A DNA stretch of 64,000 bases from an uncultured Ruminococcus sp. (GCA_900541495.1 UQKC01000003.1:27132-91131), one strand, 5' to 3'; counted from the stretch's first letter, positions 16,602 through 25,319 are shown. Notes: generated by a model from the letters alone, not told the origin. Made by a program: numbers and translations.

Positions 16602-18341
16602 TTACTGATATTTCCACCGGTCGGAGGAAAGCTGCATATCAGCCATGTGTTTATAGATGCCATTGGCTTTTCTGAGCTCCTCAGGTGTGCCCTGCTCGGC
16701 AACTTTTCCGTCCTTGAGGACGACTATCTTATCAACGCCGTCAACGGTTCTCATTCTGTGCGCAATGATAAGAACCGTCTTGTTGCGGATAAGCTTTGAA
16801 ATAGATTCCTGAATGAGTGATTCGTTGTCAACGTCAAGTGAAGCGGTCGCTTCGTCCATAAGAATGATAGGTGCGTCTTTGAGGAACGCTCTTGCGATAG
16901 AGATACGCTGTCTTTCGCCGCCCGAAAGCTCCGAGCCGTTCTCGCCGATCATACTGTTCCACTTTTCGGGCATTTTCTCAACGAAATCTTCGCAGTGTGC
17001 GAGCCTTGCGGCAGCCATTACTTCCTCATCGGTTGCGTCCTTTTTACCGATTCTGATATTCTCCATAACGGTATTATTAAAGAGCGTTACGTCCTGGAAA
17101 ACGATAGAATAGAGCGAGAGGAGCTTTTCGGGGTCTATCTTCGACACGTTCATTCCGCCGACCGTGATAGTTCCCTTGTCGTTGTCCCAGAATCTTGCGG
17201 CGAGTCTTGAAACAGTAGTCTTGCCGCCGCCCGACGGACCTATGAGAGCTGTAACTTCGCCCTGCTTTGCGGTGAAGCTTACATCGGAAAGAACCTGCTC
17301 ACCGTCCTTATAGGAGAAAGCAACGTGGTCGAATTTGATATCGTAGCCCTTGTTGTCGAGAGTTTCGCTGCCCGTCTGTTCTTCATGCGAAAGTATCTCG
17401 TCCATACGTCTGCAGTTCGCATCGAGGCTTATTATTGCGGAAACGTTCTGGAGCGCGATCTGGAACGGTTCGTACATTCTTGTTACAACGAGGAGGAACA
17501 TAAACAGTGTGAGAACGCTTATTTCGCCCTTGATAAGAAGCGAGCTGCCGACAACTGCAACTGTGCCTATGCCGAGTTTGAGTATCATCTGTGCGGAGCA
17601 TACAAAAGCAGCGTTGGAAAATTCTGCGACGATAGCGTGATTTTCAACTGCCTTTATTTTCTTGCCAAGTCCATCCATATAGGTGTCGGTCATATTGTAG
17701 GAACGAAGGTCACGGAGAGTTTCAAGTCCCTCCTGAATACCGTCAAGACATTCAACACGGTACTTTAAGGTTTTGTCGTGTACCTTGGACATTACCTTTT
17801 TCGAGCTGATAACGATGATGAATGCAACCGGCATTACCCATACTGCGGCGAGAGCCATTCTCCAATCGAAGAAGAAAAGGCTTATAACAACGATAGCTGC
17901 GGAAATAATCGAACCGACAAGTTCGGGTATCCAGTGCGATGAGCCTGTTTCGATAAGTGAGCAGTCACCCATTATCGTATTAGTAAGATCGGCGAGGTCT
18001 TTTTTGCCGAAGAAAGAGAGCGGTATCTTACGGAGTTTTTCTGCGAGAGTTCTTCGTCTTACACCGCTTTCGATATAGGTCGAAAGGAATGTCGATCTGT
18101 ACTGGAATACTGCGGTCAATGCGATAAGTGCAAGAACTGCGATAATCGCGATGATAAAGAAGCTGAATTTTTCCCTCGGTAAATCACCGTCGAGGAGATA
18201 GGACGAGAGCATATAGAGAAGTCCAACGGGGAGCATAAGCACAAGGTCAGCCAATGTAACAGCGACGAAAGCCTTTATCATACCCTTTGCGCCCTTATCG
18301 GAAAGCGCATATTTATGTTTTAATTTTTCTGTAAGCTTCAT
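16602..18341 (-). CDS. ABC exporter half-transporter (TMD-NBD), second subunit of pair 1
   Basis: This 579-residue protein has six membrane helices in the first 300 residues and a nucleotide-binding domain after about 335. The NBD shows Walker A GPSGGGKTT (368-376), signature LSGGERQ (472-478), Walker B IILMDEATA (492-500) and an H-loop (IIAHRMRTV). It starts 3 bp after the preceding half-transporter, so the two should form a heterodimer. The architecture resembles the paired exporters related to YbtPQ/IrtAB, but whether this pair carries siderophore, peptide or drug is not evident. A GTTAGC-type palindrome and a TetR gene lie upstream. Confidence 0.93.
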   Translation of the reverse strand: MKLTEKLKHKYALSDKGAKGMIKAFVAVTLADLVLMLPVGLLYMLSSYLLDGDLPREKFSFFIIAIIAVLALIALTAVFQYRSTFLSTYIESGVRRRTLAEKLRKIPLSFFGKKDLADLTNTIMGDCSLIETGSSHWIPELVGSIISAAIVVISLFFFDWRMALAAVWVMPVAFIIVISSKKVMSKVHDKTLKYRVECLDGIQEGLETLRDLRSYNMTDTYMDGLGKKIKAVENHAIVAEFSNAAFVCSAQMILKLGIGTVAVVGSSLLIKGEISVLTLFMFLLVVTRMYEPFQIALQNVSAIISLDANCRRMDEILSHEEQTGSETLDNKGYDIKFDHVAFSYKDGEQVLSDVSFTAKQGEVTALIGPSGGGKTTVSRLAARFWDNDKGTITVGGMNVSKIDPEKLLSLYSIVFQDVTLFNNTVMENIRIGKKDATDEEVMAAARLAHCEDFVEKMPEKWNSMIGENGSELSGGERQRISIARAFLKDAPIILMDEATASLDVDNESLIQESISKLIRNKTVLIIAHRMRTVDGVDKIVVLKDGKVAEQGTPEELRKANGIYKHMADMQLSSDRWKYQ

Positions 18342-18344
18342 ATT

Positions 18345-20129
18345 TTACACGCCTGCCTTTCCAACCTGCCAGTTGACGGATTTGTTGTATTCGTTCCACA
18401 TACGGCTGTAGATACCGTTCTTGGCAACAAGTTCGCTGTGCTTGCCGCTTTCTGCGATCTTTCCGTCAGCGAGAACGTAGATGCAGTCTGCGTTAGTAAC
18501 GGTCGATAATCTGTGGGCGATCATTATAACTGTCTTATCCTTTGAGAGCTTTTCAAAAGCCTGCTGAACAAGGCGCTCGTTATCGGGGTCTGCGAAAGCT
18601 GTTGCTTCGTCAAGGATAAGCACGGGAGCGTTTTTGAGGAATGCTCTTGCGATAGAAAGACGCTGGCACTCACCGCCCGAAACATAGATACCCTTTGAGC
18701 CTATCATAGTATTAACGCCGTCGGGGAATTTTTCGATGATATCCATACACTGAGCGTCACGGAGAGCCTGCATTACCTCTTCATCGGTGGCATCGGGTCT
18801 GCCCATACGGATATTATCCATAATGCTCATTTTGAGCAGCTTGCTGTCTTGGAAAACGTAGGAAACGTAATTCATCAGCTCGTCCGAGGGGATATTGCGT
18901 ACATCTGCGCCGCCGATCTTGACAGCTCCCCTCTTTACGTCCCAGAAACGGGCGATAAGTGAAGCGAGGGTGGTCTTGCCACCGCCCGACGGTCCGACAA
19001 GTGCGATATGCTCGCCTGCTTTTACTGAGAGGTTTATACCGTCAATGGCATTGACATCGGAATTTTCGTATGCGAAGATAACATTGTCGAGGGTGATAGA
19101 GGAATCCTGCGGCTTTTCATTCTTTTTCGATTCGGAAAGCGGCTCTGTTTCGAGGATCTCATACATTCTGTTGAGAGCATCGTCAACTATCATCTGCGAT
19201 TCGCCTGCGTAAGCAACTTTCATAAGCGTTACTGTAAGTACGGAGGTTATCAGCACATAGAAGAACAGATTGAGGATAAAATCGTTCGTTACGCCGTGCG
19301 AAGTAAGCTTGAATGCGGCAATGATAAGTGCTGCAAAGATGCCGTTTGCGGCTGTTGTGAACGCAACCATAGGCAGGAGCATATTCTTTGTATAACCGAG
19401 CGTCCATTTTTCGTATTCGTCAATGGCAGCCTTGAAGCGCTTGAACGTAAATACGGTTTGACCGAATGTTTTTACAACGGGGATACCGCGGACATATTCA
19501 ACGGCTTCGGCGGACATTGTTTCGAGGGCGTTCTGATACTGCTTCATATCCTCTGCCATTTTAGGACCCATCATAAGCGTTCCCATAAGCACGAACGCGA
19601 TAACGGCAGGGATAAGGCTGATAAGTCCGAGCCTCCAGTCAAACACCATCATCATTACAAGAAGTCCGATAGGCGTTGCAACGGAAACGGCTTTATCGGG
19701 GAGATTGTGCGCAAGGAAATTTTCGGTAGCCGAGCTTGAATCGGTGACTATCTTGCGTATTTTGCCCGTGCCTTCCGCTTCGACATAGCCGAGCGGAAGC
19801 TTCATTATATGCTTCATCATATCGATACGCATATTTGCCTGAACACGGAATGCAGCCTTATGCGAACACATAAGAGCGGCGATGTAGAACACCATTCCGA
19901 GCAAAGCAAAACCGACTGCCTGCCAGCCGTAGCGGCTGATATTGGTAGCTTCGGAGAAGTTCGGACGAACCTCCAGCACCTCTCTGATGATGCGCCAGAT
20001 ATCATAGAACGGTATCAAGGCGATCCAAGCGCTGATGACTGCAAGCACGATAGCGGCGTATGAAAAATACTTATTGCTGCCCGCATAGTGCATCAGCACC
20101 GAAAACGAATTTCTCTTTTTTTCTTTCAC
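18345..20129 (-). CDS. ABC exporter half-transporter (TMD-NBD), first subunit of pair 1, GTG start
   Basis: The 594-residue protein has an N-terminal six-helix domain and a C-terminal NBD with Walker A GPSGGGKTT, signature VSGGECQ, Walker B VLILDEATA and the H-loop IAHRLSTV. The GTG at 20129 is chosen because AAGGAGG lies eight bases upstream; an in-frame ATG at 20147 contains that Shine-Dalgarno sequence inside its own codons and has none before it. It is the first gene of a two-gene operon behind the palindrome at 20157-20172. The Asp in DEATAFADPDN after Walker B is in the normal place. Confidence 0.92.
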   Translation of the reverse strand: MKEKKRNSFSVLMHYAGSNKYFSYAAIVLAVISAWIALIPFYDIWRIIREVLEVRPNFSEATNISRYGWQAVGFALLGMVFYIAALMCSHKAAFRVQANMRIDMMKHIMKLPLGYVEAEGTGKIRKIVTDSSSATENFLAHNLPDKAVSVATPIGLLVMMMVFDWRLGLISLIPAVIAFVLMGTLMMGPKMAEDMKQYQNALETMSAEAVEYVRGIPVVKTFGQTVFTFKRFKAAIDEYEKWTLGYTKNMLLPMVAFTTAANGIFAALIIAAFKLTSHGVTNDFILNLFFYVLITSVLTVTLMKVAYAGESQMIVDDALNRMYEILETEPLSESKKNEKPQDSSITLDNVIFAYENSDVNAIDGINLSVKAGEHIALVGPSGGGKTTLASLIARFWDVKRGAVKIGGADVRNIPSDELMNYVSYVFQDSKLLKMSIMDNIRMGRPDATDEEVMQALRDAQCMDIIEKFPDGVNTMIGSKGIYVSGGECQRLSIARAFLKNAPVLILDEATAFADPDNERLVQQAFEKLSKDKTVIMIAHRLSTVTNADCIYVLADGKIAESGKHSELVAKNGIYSRMWNEYNKSVNWQVGKAGV

Positions 20130-20156
20130 AAAAAGAACCTCCTTCATTCTCTATAT

Positions 20157-20172
20157 GTTAGCATTAGCTAAC
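20157..20172. promoter_or_regulatory. GTTAGC-N4-GCTAAC operator upstream of ABC pair 1
   Basis: GTTAGC-ATTA-GCTAAC is a perfect 6-bp inverted repeat 28 bp before the GTG start. The same or near-same sequence recurs at 25110-25125, 25264-25279 and 29413-29428, each before a gene of this neighbourhood, and nowhere else that I noticed. This suggests a shared repressor site. Confidence 0.7.
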
Positions 20173-20187
20173 TATTTACTATTTTAA

Positions 20188-20208
20188 AAGCAGTACATAA
20201 TACTGCTT
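20188..20208 (-). terminator. Hairpin after the TetR gene
   Basis: AAGCAGTA (20188-20195) pairs with TACTGCTT (20201-20208). On the minus strand it follows the TetR stop by 11 bp and is followed by TTAAAAT, so it is a weak terminator separating TetR from ABC pair 1. Confidence 0.5.
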
Positions 20209-20218
20209 AAAAAACTGA

Positions 20219-20824
20219 TCAAAAATCAGCACCGAGGACTTTTGCCCAGCCTGCGAAGCTGTATTCCCGTATACTTTTCATAAAGCTTGCGGCTTCTTCA
20301 TACGGAAGCTTGTGGGACACGACCTCGTAAATATACTGCCAGCCCGTTCGGCAGACGACGTGGACGAAAAAGTCGCTCACGCTTTGTCCGTCCTTCGCAA
20401 ACTGATTGGCGAACTCTCTGTAAAAATTCTCCTCTATCTCGGCGAGCTTATCAAAATAATGCTCATATTCCGTGCCTGCGGAATTGCAGAAAATGAGGTA
20501 GAAAGCATCGAAATTATCATAGATATATTTCAGCACAAGCACAGTTCCCTCGTCGCCCATATTCGTTGCGGCTTTGGCATTTTTGCATTCCGATGCGCCG
20601 CTTATGCTGTCGAGATACATCTGCATAAGTCCGTCTGCGGCAGGCTTTACAACTGCGGTAAAAAGTCCCGATTTATCGCCGAAACGTGTATATATCGAGT
20701 TTGTACTCACGCCGCTGTCTGCGGATATCCTGCGCAGGTTGGCGTTTTGAAAGCCATATTCGAGAAATTCTTTTTTTGCGCTTTCGATAAGCGCTTCGGT
20801 AACGCCTGCGGTTTCCTGCCTCAT
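20219..20824 (-). CDS. TetR-family transcriptional regulator
   Basis: The 201-residue protein has the TetR N-terminal helix-turn-helix (about 10-55: TEALIESAKKEFLEYGFQ, then ISADSGVSTNSIYTRFGDKSGLF) and a helical ligand-binding domain. The ATG at 20824 follows GAGGTGCATT; an earlier start at 20851 adds nine unconserved residues. It has its own consensus promoter with a palindrome over the -10 box. Lying between the two ABC pairs, it is the natural candidate for controlling both. One caution is that its own promoter carries a different palindrome (AATAAC-AAT-GTTATT) from the GTTAGC sites before the exporters. Confidence 0.9.
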   Translation of the reverse strand: MRQETAGVTEALIESAKKEFLEYGFQNANLRRISADSGVSTNSIYTRFGDKSGLFTAVVKPAADGLMQMYLDSISGASECKNAKAATNMGDEGTVLVLKYIYDNFDAFYLIFCNSAGTEYEHYFDKLAEIEENFYREFANQFAKDGQSVSDFFVHVVCRTGWQYIYEVVSHKLPYEEAASFMKSIREYSFAGWAKVLGADF

Positions 20825-20843
20825 AATGCACCTCACTTCTTTT

Positions 20844-20884
20844 AATAACAATGTTATTATAACACGGTTATTTTATCTTGTCAA
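20844..20884 (-). promoter_or_regulatory. Consensus promoter of the TetR gene with overlapping palindrome
   Basis: On the minus strand TTGACA (20884-20879), 17 bp and TATAAT (20861-20856) form a perfect consensus promoter. AATAAC-AAT-GTTATT (20844-20858) overlaps the -10 box and start point, the usual place for TetR autorepression. Confidence 0.8.
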
Positions 20885-20912
20885 GAGAAAACGGAAATTT
20901 TTTAAACAAAAA

Positions 20913-20946
20913 TTGCCGCAGAAACTACATTGAATTTCTGCGGCAA
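20913..20946 (-). terminator. Terminator after the YbaN-like gene
   Basis: TTGCCGCAGAAA (20913-20924) pairs perfectly with TTTCTGCGGCAA (20935-20946). On the minus strand TTTTTG follows. It ends the operon that starts with ABC pair 2 and isolates it from the TetR gene. Confidence 0.88.
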
Positions 20947-20960
20947 AAAGAATATCGGTA

Positions 20961-21350
20961 TTATTCTTCACTGTCCTCGGGTCTGAAATTTTTCACGCCG
21001 AACGTAAAATAGATGATATGGAAAAGCCAGACGATGCCGAGTATCGCGCACGGAATGTAGATTGCTTTTCTGAACATCATCGCAAAGCCTATCGACATAA
21101 GTATCGTTACTGTCACCATAACTTTTATCTTCGTTTTTCGGGTCATTCCCTGCCCTTTTACGAATGTTTCGAGGTTGTTTTTGTAGAGCTTTGTTCCTTT
21201 GAACCAGCGGTCAAGCTTTTCCGAGCTTTTTCCGAAGCATATCGCTGCGAGCATCAGGAACGGGAATGCAGGGAGCATCGGCAGGACTGCTCCGACTGCG
21301 CCGAGGGCAACTCCAAGGCAGCCTGCTGTTATCAATAGTATCTTTTTCAT
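20961..21350 (-). CDS. YbaN/DUF454-family small membrane protein
   Basis: The 129-residue protein opens with two hydrophobic segments (ITAGCLGVALGAVGAVLPMLPAFPF), then CFGKSSEKLDRWF and LYKNNLE, and has two more membrane helices before a short acidic tail. This pattern, especially the LPMLPAFPFLMLA core and the F.KSSEKLDRW segment, is that of the DUF454/YbaN inner membrane family, whose role is unclear. It is the last gene of the ABC pair 2 operon, 10 bp after the YgbA-like gene, and a terminator follows. Confidence 0.82.
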   Translation of the reverse strand: MKKILLITAGCLGVALGAVGAVLPMLPAFPFLMLAAICFGKSSEKLDRWFKGTKLYKNNLETFVKGQGMTRKTKIKVMVTVTILMSIGFAMMFRKAIYIPCAILGIVWLFHIIYFTFGVKNFRPEDSEE

Positions 21351-21360
21351 TTTTATCCTT

Positions 21361-21699
21361 TCATTTTTGGGTGTTTGCTTTCATCTTCTCTCTTTTGCTT
21401 TCAATTACATGGCGGATCGCCATTACGGGGTGATAAAGCATCATTCGCGGACCTGAAAAGCGCATAACTTCGCGTATCTTTTCGCGCATTTCGGGTTTAT
21501 AGCAATGCACTTTGCAGTTCGCGCAGAATGTTTTTGTTTCCATAAACGGACAGCGGTCGCTTCGTTGTGCGGCATAGTCGGAAAGCGTCTGACATTCGGG
21601 GCAAAGTCCGTTCTTCGTGCCGTGCTTTTTCCTGCAATAGAGCTTTATCATAAACGCGACCGTTTTCTTTTCGCGCTCACGCTTATCGTTGACATTCAT
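21361..21699 (-). CDS. YgbA-family (nitrous-oxide-stimulated promoter) Cys-rich protein
   Basis: The 112-residue protein has seven Cys in the pattern YCRKKH, LCPEC, RCPF, FCANCKVHCY followed by KPEMREKIREVMRFSGPRM. This matches the YgbA_NO family, named for an E. coli gene induced under nitrosative stress. The Cys spacing suggests a metal or Fe-S site. Its start overlaps the end of the ABC half-transporter gene by 17 bp, so it belongs to the same operon. Its biochemical role is not known; the link to exporters here is only positional. Confidence 0.82.
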   Translation of the reverse strand: MNVNDKREREKKTVAFMIKLYCRKKHGTKNGLCPECQTLSDYAAQRSDRCPFMETKTFCANCKVHCYKPEMREKIREVMRFSGPRMMLYHPVMAIRHVIESKREKMKANTQK

Positions 21700-23371
21700 A
21701 AATTTTTCCTTTCTCTACGCGGTAAACTCGGTCTGCGACAGCCATTGTGCTTTCTCTGTGCGAAACGAGGATTATGCTTCTGTTCTGTTTCTGCTGACGG
21801 AGCGCTTTGAGGATTATGCCCTCGTTGATGCTGTCAACGTTGCTGGTAGGCTCATCGAGGAGAATAAGACTGCTGCCGCGCAGGAACGCTCTTGCAAGTC
21901 CGAGCCTTTGCTTTTCGCCTGCGGAGAGGTTGTCGCCGAGCGCGCCGACTTTGGTTTTATAGCCGTCGGGCAGGGTCATTATGAAGTCATGAACCGAAGC
22001 CATTTTGCAGGCGTTTTCTATCTCCGTCTGCGAAGCGCTTGGATTTGCTATGCGGAGATTTTCTTCTATCGTTTCATCGAAAAGATATGTGACCTGACTT
22101 ACCATTGTAACATTGTCGAGCAGGCTTGCTTCGTCTATCCTGTCGATATCGATGCCGTTATAGCCGATAGTGCCGCTGTCTTTCTGCCAGAAGCGCAGGA
22201 GAAGCTTTAGGAGCGTGGATTTTCCGCAGCCACTTTCGCCTACGATGCCGACTATCTCGCCTTTTTTAGCATTGAGGCAGATATCGGAAAGGACATTGTT
22301 TTTCTTATCATAGGAAAAGGACATATCCGAAACTTCAAGACGGTCAAAGCTGAATTTTTCGCCGTTTTTGACCGGTTCAACAGCAGGCTTTTCCGAAAGC
22401 AAGTCAAGCACTCTGTCGCCGCTCGCAAAGGTCTGGGTAAGGTTTCCCGAGAGTGCAGAGATAGCTATGACAGGTCCGAATGAGCCAAACACTGCGGTCA
22501 CACCGATGACCATTCTGCCGAGCGAAAGTTCGCCTTTGCCAACAAGAATTATTCCGACAGCGAGGGCCGCGATTATCACGAGCGAAACGGTGAGTTCCGT
22601 TGCGGCTGATGCCTTTGTGATGTCGTTTTTCATCTTCTTCGTTTCGGCAAGGAGAACGTCTGAACGGCGGTTCACCTCGGCTTTACGGCTCTCGCCCGAA
22701 TTATTGAGTACGATATCCTTTATACCCTTGATGCTGTCGAGGAAATAGGCGTTGAAGCCTGCAAACTCTGCACGGTAGCGAACGCCCGATTCTTTGAGCT
22801 TTCCCGAAGAAATGAGCGGCAGAACTATTCCGACGAGGATATAGCCGACAAGCGCGGTCAGGGCAAGATACCGGCTTGATATTTTTCCTACGAAAATAAA
22901 CACTGCAAATGAAACGATGACTGCGATGCAGACGGGCGAAATTGTATGCGCATAGAAGACCTCAAGCGTTTCGATATCGGAGGTTATCATTGCGATTATC
23001 GAGCCTTTCTGCTTGCTTTCGAGCTTTGCGGGGCATAAGATGCGGAGTGCGCCGAAAATTTTATCGCGCAGCACCGCAAGCAGACGGAATGCGATATAGT
23101 GATTGCTGTACTGCTCGATATAACGGAGCAGACCGCGCAGAACTCCGCAGCCTATCGCGAGTGCGATTATCGCGCTGTAGGAAAGTGATATCGCTTCGCC
23201 CAATGCTTTTGCAACGCCGACTGCGCCGAAAAGCGTTACGCTCATTGCGCAGACGAAGCCGAGCGAACCGTTTATTACTGCGAGTACCATTATATAGGCA
23301 AGGCTGCCGAGGAGCATTATAAGGCTTGCCATAATTTTTGCGCCGCTTCGGCGGATAGCTTTTTTACTCAT
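21683..23371 (-). CDS. ABC exporter half-transporter, second subunit of pair 2 (CydC-like)
   Basis: The 562-residue protein has six membrane helices and an NBD with Walker A GESGCGKST, a variant signature LSAGEKQ, Walker B LILLDEPTSNVD and VSHRESTM. The overall layout is like CydC/CydD and related thiol or drug exporters. It overlaps its partner (23368-25095) by 4 bp, so the two should form a heterodimer. The LSAGE signature in this subunit against ISGGQ in the other hints at unequal ATP sites. The exported substrate is unknown. Confidence 0.92.
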   Translation of the reverse strand: MSKKAIRRSGAKIMASLIMLLGSLAYIMVLAVINGSLGFVCAMSVTLFGAVGVAKALGEAISLSYSAIIALAIGCGVLRGLLRYIEQYSNHYIAFRLLAVLRDKIFGALRILCPAKLESKQKGSIIAMITSDIETLEVFYAHTISPVCIAVIVSFAVFIFVGKISSRYLALTALVGYILVGIVLPLISSGKLKESGVRYRAEFAGFNAYFLDSIKGIKDIVLNNSGESRKAEVNRRSDVLLAETKKMKNDITKASAATELTVSLVIIAALAVGIILVGKGELSLGRMVIGVTAVFGSFGPVIAISALSGNLTQTFASGDRVLDLLSEKPAVEPVKNGEKFSFDRLEVSDMSFSYDKKNNVLSDICLNAKKGEIVGIVGESGCGKSTLLKLLLRFWQKDSGTIGYNGIDIDRIDEASLLDNVTMVSQVTYLFDETIEENLRIANPSASQTEIENACKMASVHDFIMTLPDGYKTKVGALGDNLSAGEKQRLGLARAFLRGSSLILLDEPTSNVDSINEGIILKALRQQKQNRSIILVSHRESTMAVADRVYRVEKGKIYECQR

Positions 23372-25095
23372 TCCGACACCTCCGCATAACCGTTTTCAAG
23401 CTTTTTCTGCGCAGTATAAAGTGCGGCATATCCGCCCTGCGAAGCCATAAGCTCCGAGTGCATTCCGACTTCCTTTACATCGCCGTTTTCCATATAATAA
23501 ATTCTGTCGGACGGAACAACATTTTCAAGTCGATGCGAAATTACGATAACGCTTTTCTTCTCGGAAAGCGCTTTGATGTTTCGCATTATGACGGCTTCGC
23601 TCTCGATGTCGATGTTGCTCGTTGCCTCGTCAAAAATGTATACAGACTTGTCCGCAACGAGATTCACGGCAAGCGCGAGCCTTTGCTTCTGACCGCCAGA
23701 AATATTCGCGCCGTCCTCGGTTATCTCCTTGTCAAGTCCGCCGTTCTCACGGATAAAATCGGCAAGGTTCACCTTTTCGAGCGCGGCAAAGATCTCATCG
23801 TCGGTGACGTTTCCTTTTGCAAGCCTGAAATTTTCGCGGACGGTCGTGTTGAAGATATATGTATTGTAGCTGACGACCGCAAGCTTTGAGTAGTATTCCT
23901 CGCGCGAAAGGCTTTCGAGCGGTTTTCCGCCTGCTGTGACCTTGCCCGACTTCGGACGGAGCGCGCCGTAAAGCAGTCCGACCGCTGTTGATTTTCCGCA
24001 GCCGCTTTCGCCGACTATCGAAGTCATTCCCTTTTCGGGGAAAGTCATCGTGACGTTTTTCAGCACATTGCGCTCGCCGTCATAGCTGAATGTGACGTTT
24101 TCGAGTTTCAACTCGGTATTGGAAAGCTTTTCTTCGCCCCAAACGGGGTCAGGCTGTGCCAAGAGGGAGAGTATCTTTTTGCCTGCGCTCGCGCCGTTCA
24201 TTGCGACGTGGAAAGCCGAGCCGAACGCACGGAGCGGCAGGAAGAAATCGACCGCAACGAGTATGAGGAAAAGTGCCGAAACGGGCGAAAGTCCTCTGTT
24301 CGCAACACCCGTCACCGCAAATGCGATGCCCAAGCCTGCGCCGCCGTAAGCAACGATGTCCATTATAGTTGTGCTCGCGAGCTGCATAACGAGGACTTTC
24401 ATCGTTATTTTACGGAACTCCTCGGCATTTTCGTTCATTTTAACGTGCTGTGCGGCATCTGCGCGGAAAATTTTCAGCTCACGCAGGCCCTGAACGCTGT
24501 CAAGGAAGCTATCGCCCATTGATGTGTATTTTCCCCAGTATTTAGCGAAAATTTTCTTCGCATATTTTGAAACCGCGACTATCGAAACGGGTATGAGCGG
24601 AACGCAGCAGAGCAGGACAACGGCAACTCTCCAATCGATGCCGACCGTGACAAAAAACAGTATTATCGGTGCGAGCATCGCATAGAAAAACTGCGGGATA
24701 TACGATGAATAATAGAGGTCGAGCTGCTCGATGCCCTCCATTGCGACCTGCGTAAGTCCGGCAACGCTCATTCCGTCTGTGCTTCTCACACCAAGGCGGA
24801 CTATTTTATCGTAGGTCTTTTCACGCAGTTCTTTTTTCGCCTTTCTGCCAAGCAGGTCTTTCAGATTTCCAGTGATCCTGCTTGCGGCATAGCGAACGGC
24901 AACGCCGACAACTCCGCAGACTGCGGGAATTATGTACGCGCTCGGTTCTGCGCTCTGCGAAAGAAGCTTTATCGCATAGCATATACTTGCGGTTATCGAA
25001 AGATTCGCGATAAGGCCGATAACCATTGCGCCGACCGTATAGAAAATGTATTTTCTGCTGCCGCCCAACAGCCGCAGAAGCTCTTTATCTATCAT
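23368..25095 (-). CDS. ABC exporter half-transporter, first subunit of pair 2 (CydD-like)
   Basis: The 575-residue protein has an N-terminal six-helix domain (the first helix at about 15-38) and an NBD with Walker A GESGCGKST, signature ISGGQKQ, Walker B VYIFDEATSNID and the H-loop ISHRLENV. GAGAGGG lies eight bases before the ATG. It is the first gene of a four-gene operon (two half-transporters, YgbA-like, YbaN-like). Its leader contains a consensus promoter, three GTTAGC-like palindromes and an intrinsic terminator, so expression looks tightly controlled. Confidence 0.92.
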   Translation of the reverse strand: MIDKELLRLLGGSRKYIFYTVGAMVIGLIANLSITASICYAIKLLSQSAEPSAYIIPAVCGVVGVAVRYAASRITGNLKDLLGRKAKKELREKTYDKIVRLGVRSTDGMSVAGLTQVAMEGIEQLDLYYSSYIPQFFYAMLAPIILFFVTVGIDWRVAVVLLCCVPLIPVSIVAVSKYAKKIFAKYWGKYTSMGDSFLDSVQGLRELKIFRADAAQHVKMNENAEEFRKITMKVLVMQLASTTIMDIVAYGGAGLGIAFAVTGVANRGLSPVSALFLILVAVDFFLPLRAFGSAFHVAMNGASAGKKILSLLAQPDPVWGEEKLSNTELKLENVTFSYDGERNVLKNVTMTFPEKGMTSIVGESGCGKSTAVGLLYGALRPKSGKVTAGGKPLESLSREEYYSKLAVVSYNTYIFNTTVRENFRLAKGNVTDDEIFAALEKVNLADFIRENGGLDKEITEDGANISGGQKQRLALAVNLVADKSVYIFDEATSNIDIESEAVIMRNIKALSEKKSVIVISHRLENVVPSDRIYYMENGDVKEVGMHSELMASQGGYAALYTAQKKLENGYAEVSE

Positions 25096-25109
25096 TTTTA
25101 TTCCCTCTC

Positions 25110-25125
25110 ATTAGCTTTAGCTAAC
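25110..25125. promoter_or_regulatory. GTTAGC-type palindrome next to the ABC pair 2 ribosome binding site
   Basis: ATTAGC-TTTA-GCTAAC differs from a perfect inverted repeat at the outermost base only. It lies directly upstream of the ribosome binding site of the 23368-25095 gene, inside the transcribed leader. Confidence 0.6.
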
Positions 25126-25133
25126 CTTATATC

Positions 25134-25170
25134 AAAAAAATAAGACTTAAGCGAAGTTCGCAGTCTTATT
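25134..25170 (-). terminator. Intrinsic terminator inside the ABC pair 2 leader (possible attenuator)
   Basis: On the minus strand AATAAGACT (25170-25162) pairs perfectly with AGTCTTATT (25147-25139), and the T-run TTATTTTTTT follows. It lies between the promoter (25228-25256) and the coding region, so transcription must read through it for the exporter to be made. Confidence 0.7.
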
Positions 25171-25172
25171 AG

Positions 25173-25188
25173 GTTAGATTAGACTAAC
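25173..25188. promoter_or_regulatory. GTTAG-N6-CTAAC palindrome in the ABC pair 2 leader
   Basis: GTTAG-ATTAGA-CTAAC is a 16-bp inverted repeat of the same length as the other operators, with the central C/G pair lost. It lies just upstream of the leader terminator on the minus strand and could also fold in RNA. Confidence 0.5.
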
Positions 25189-25227
25189 TCATATAGATTT
25201 TAAAAGGTGTTTTCCACACCATTTTGA

Positions 25228-25256
25228 ATTATAACATAAAGATTTTGTCCTGTCAA
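25228..25256 (-). promoter_or_regulatory. Consensus promoter of the ABC pair 2 operon
   Basis: On the minus strand TTGACA (25256-25251), 17 bp and TATAAT (25233-25228) match consensus exactly. The leader from here to the ATG is about 125 nt. A GTTAGC-type operator lies just upstream of the -35 box (25264-25279). Confidence 0.88.
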
Positions 25257-25263
25257 GGGAGAA

Positions 25264-25279
25264 GTTAGCATTGGCTAAA
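25264..25279. promoter_or_regulatory. GTTAGC-type operator upstream of the ABC pair 2 promoter
   Basis: GTTAGC-ATTG-GCTAAA matches the GTTAGC-N4-GCTAAC consensus at 11 of 12 arm positions. It sits 7 bp upstream of the -35 box for the leftward promoter and 25 bp before the ribosome binding site of the rightward TIGR04076-like gene, so it may affect both. Confidence 0.6.
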
Positions 25280-25319
25280 TTTACCTCATTTTTTGTTGAT
25301 TTTTGGAGGAAAGACAGTA

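Noticed and set aside
25184..25222. A 12-codon leader peptide (MVWKTPFKIYMS) in the ABC pair 2 leader
   Set aside because: Its ATG falls at the predicted transcription start, with no room for a ribosome binding site, so ribosome-mediated attenuation by it is unsupported.
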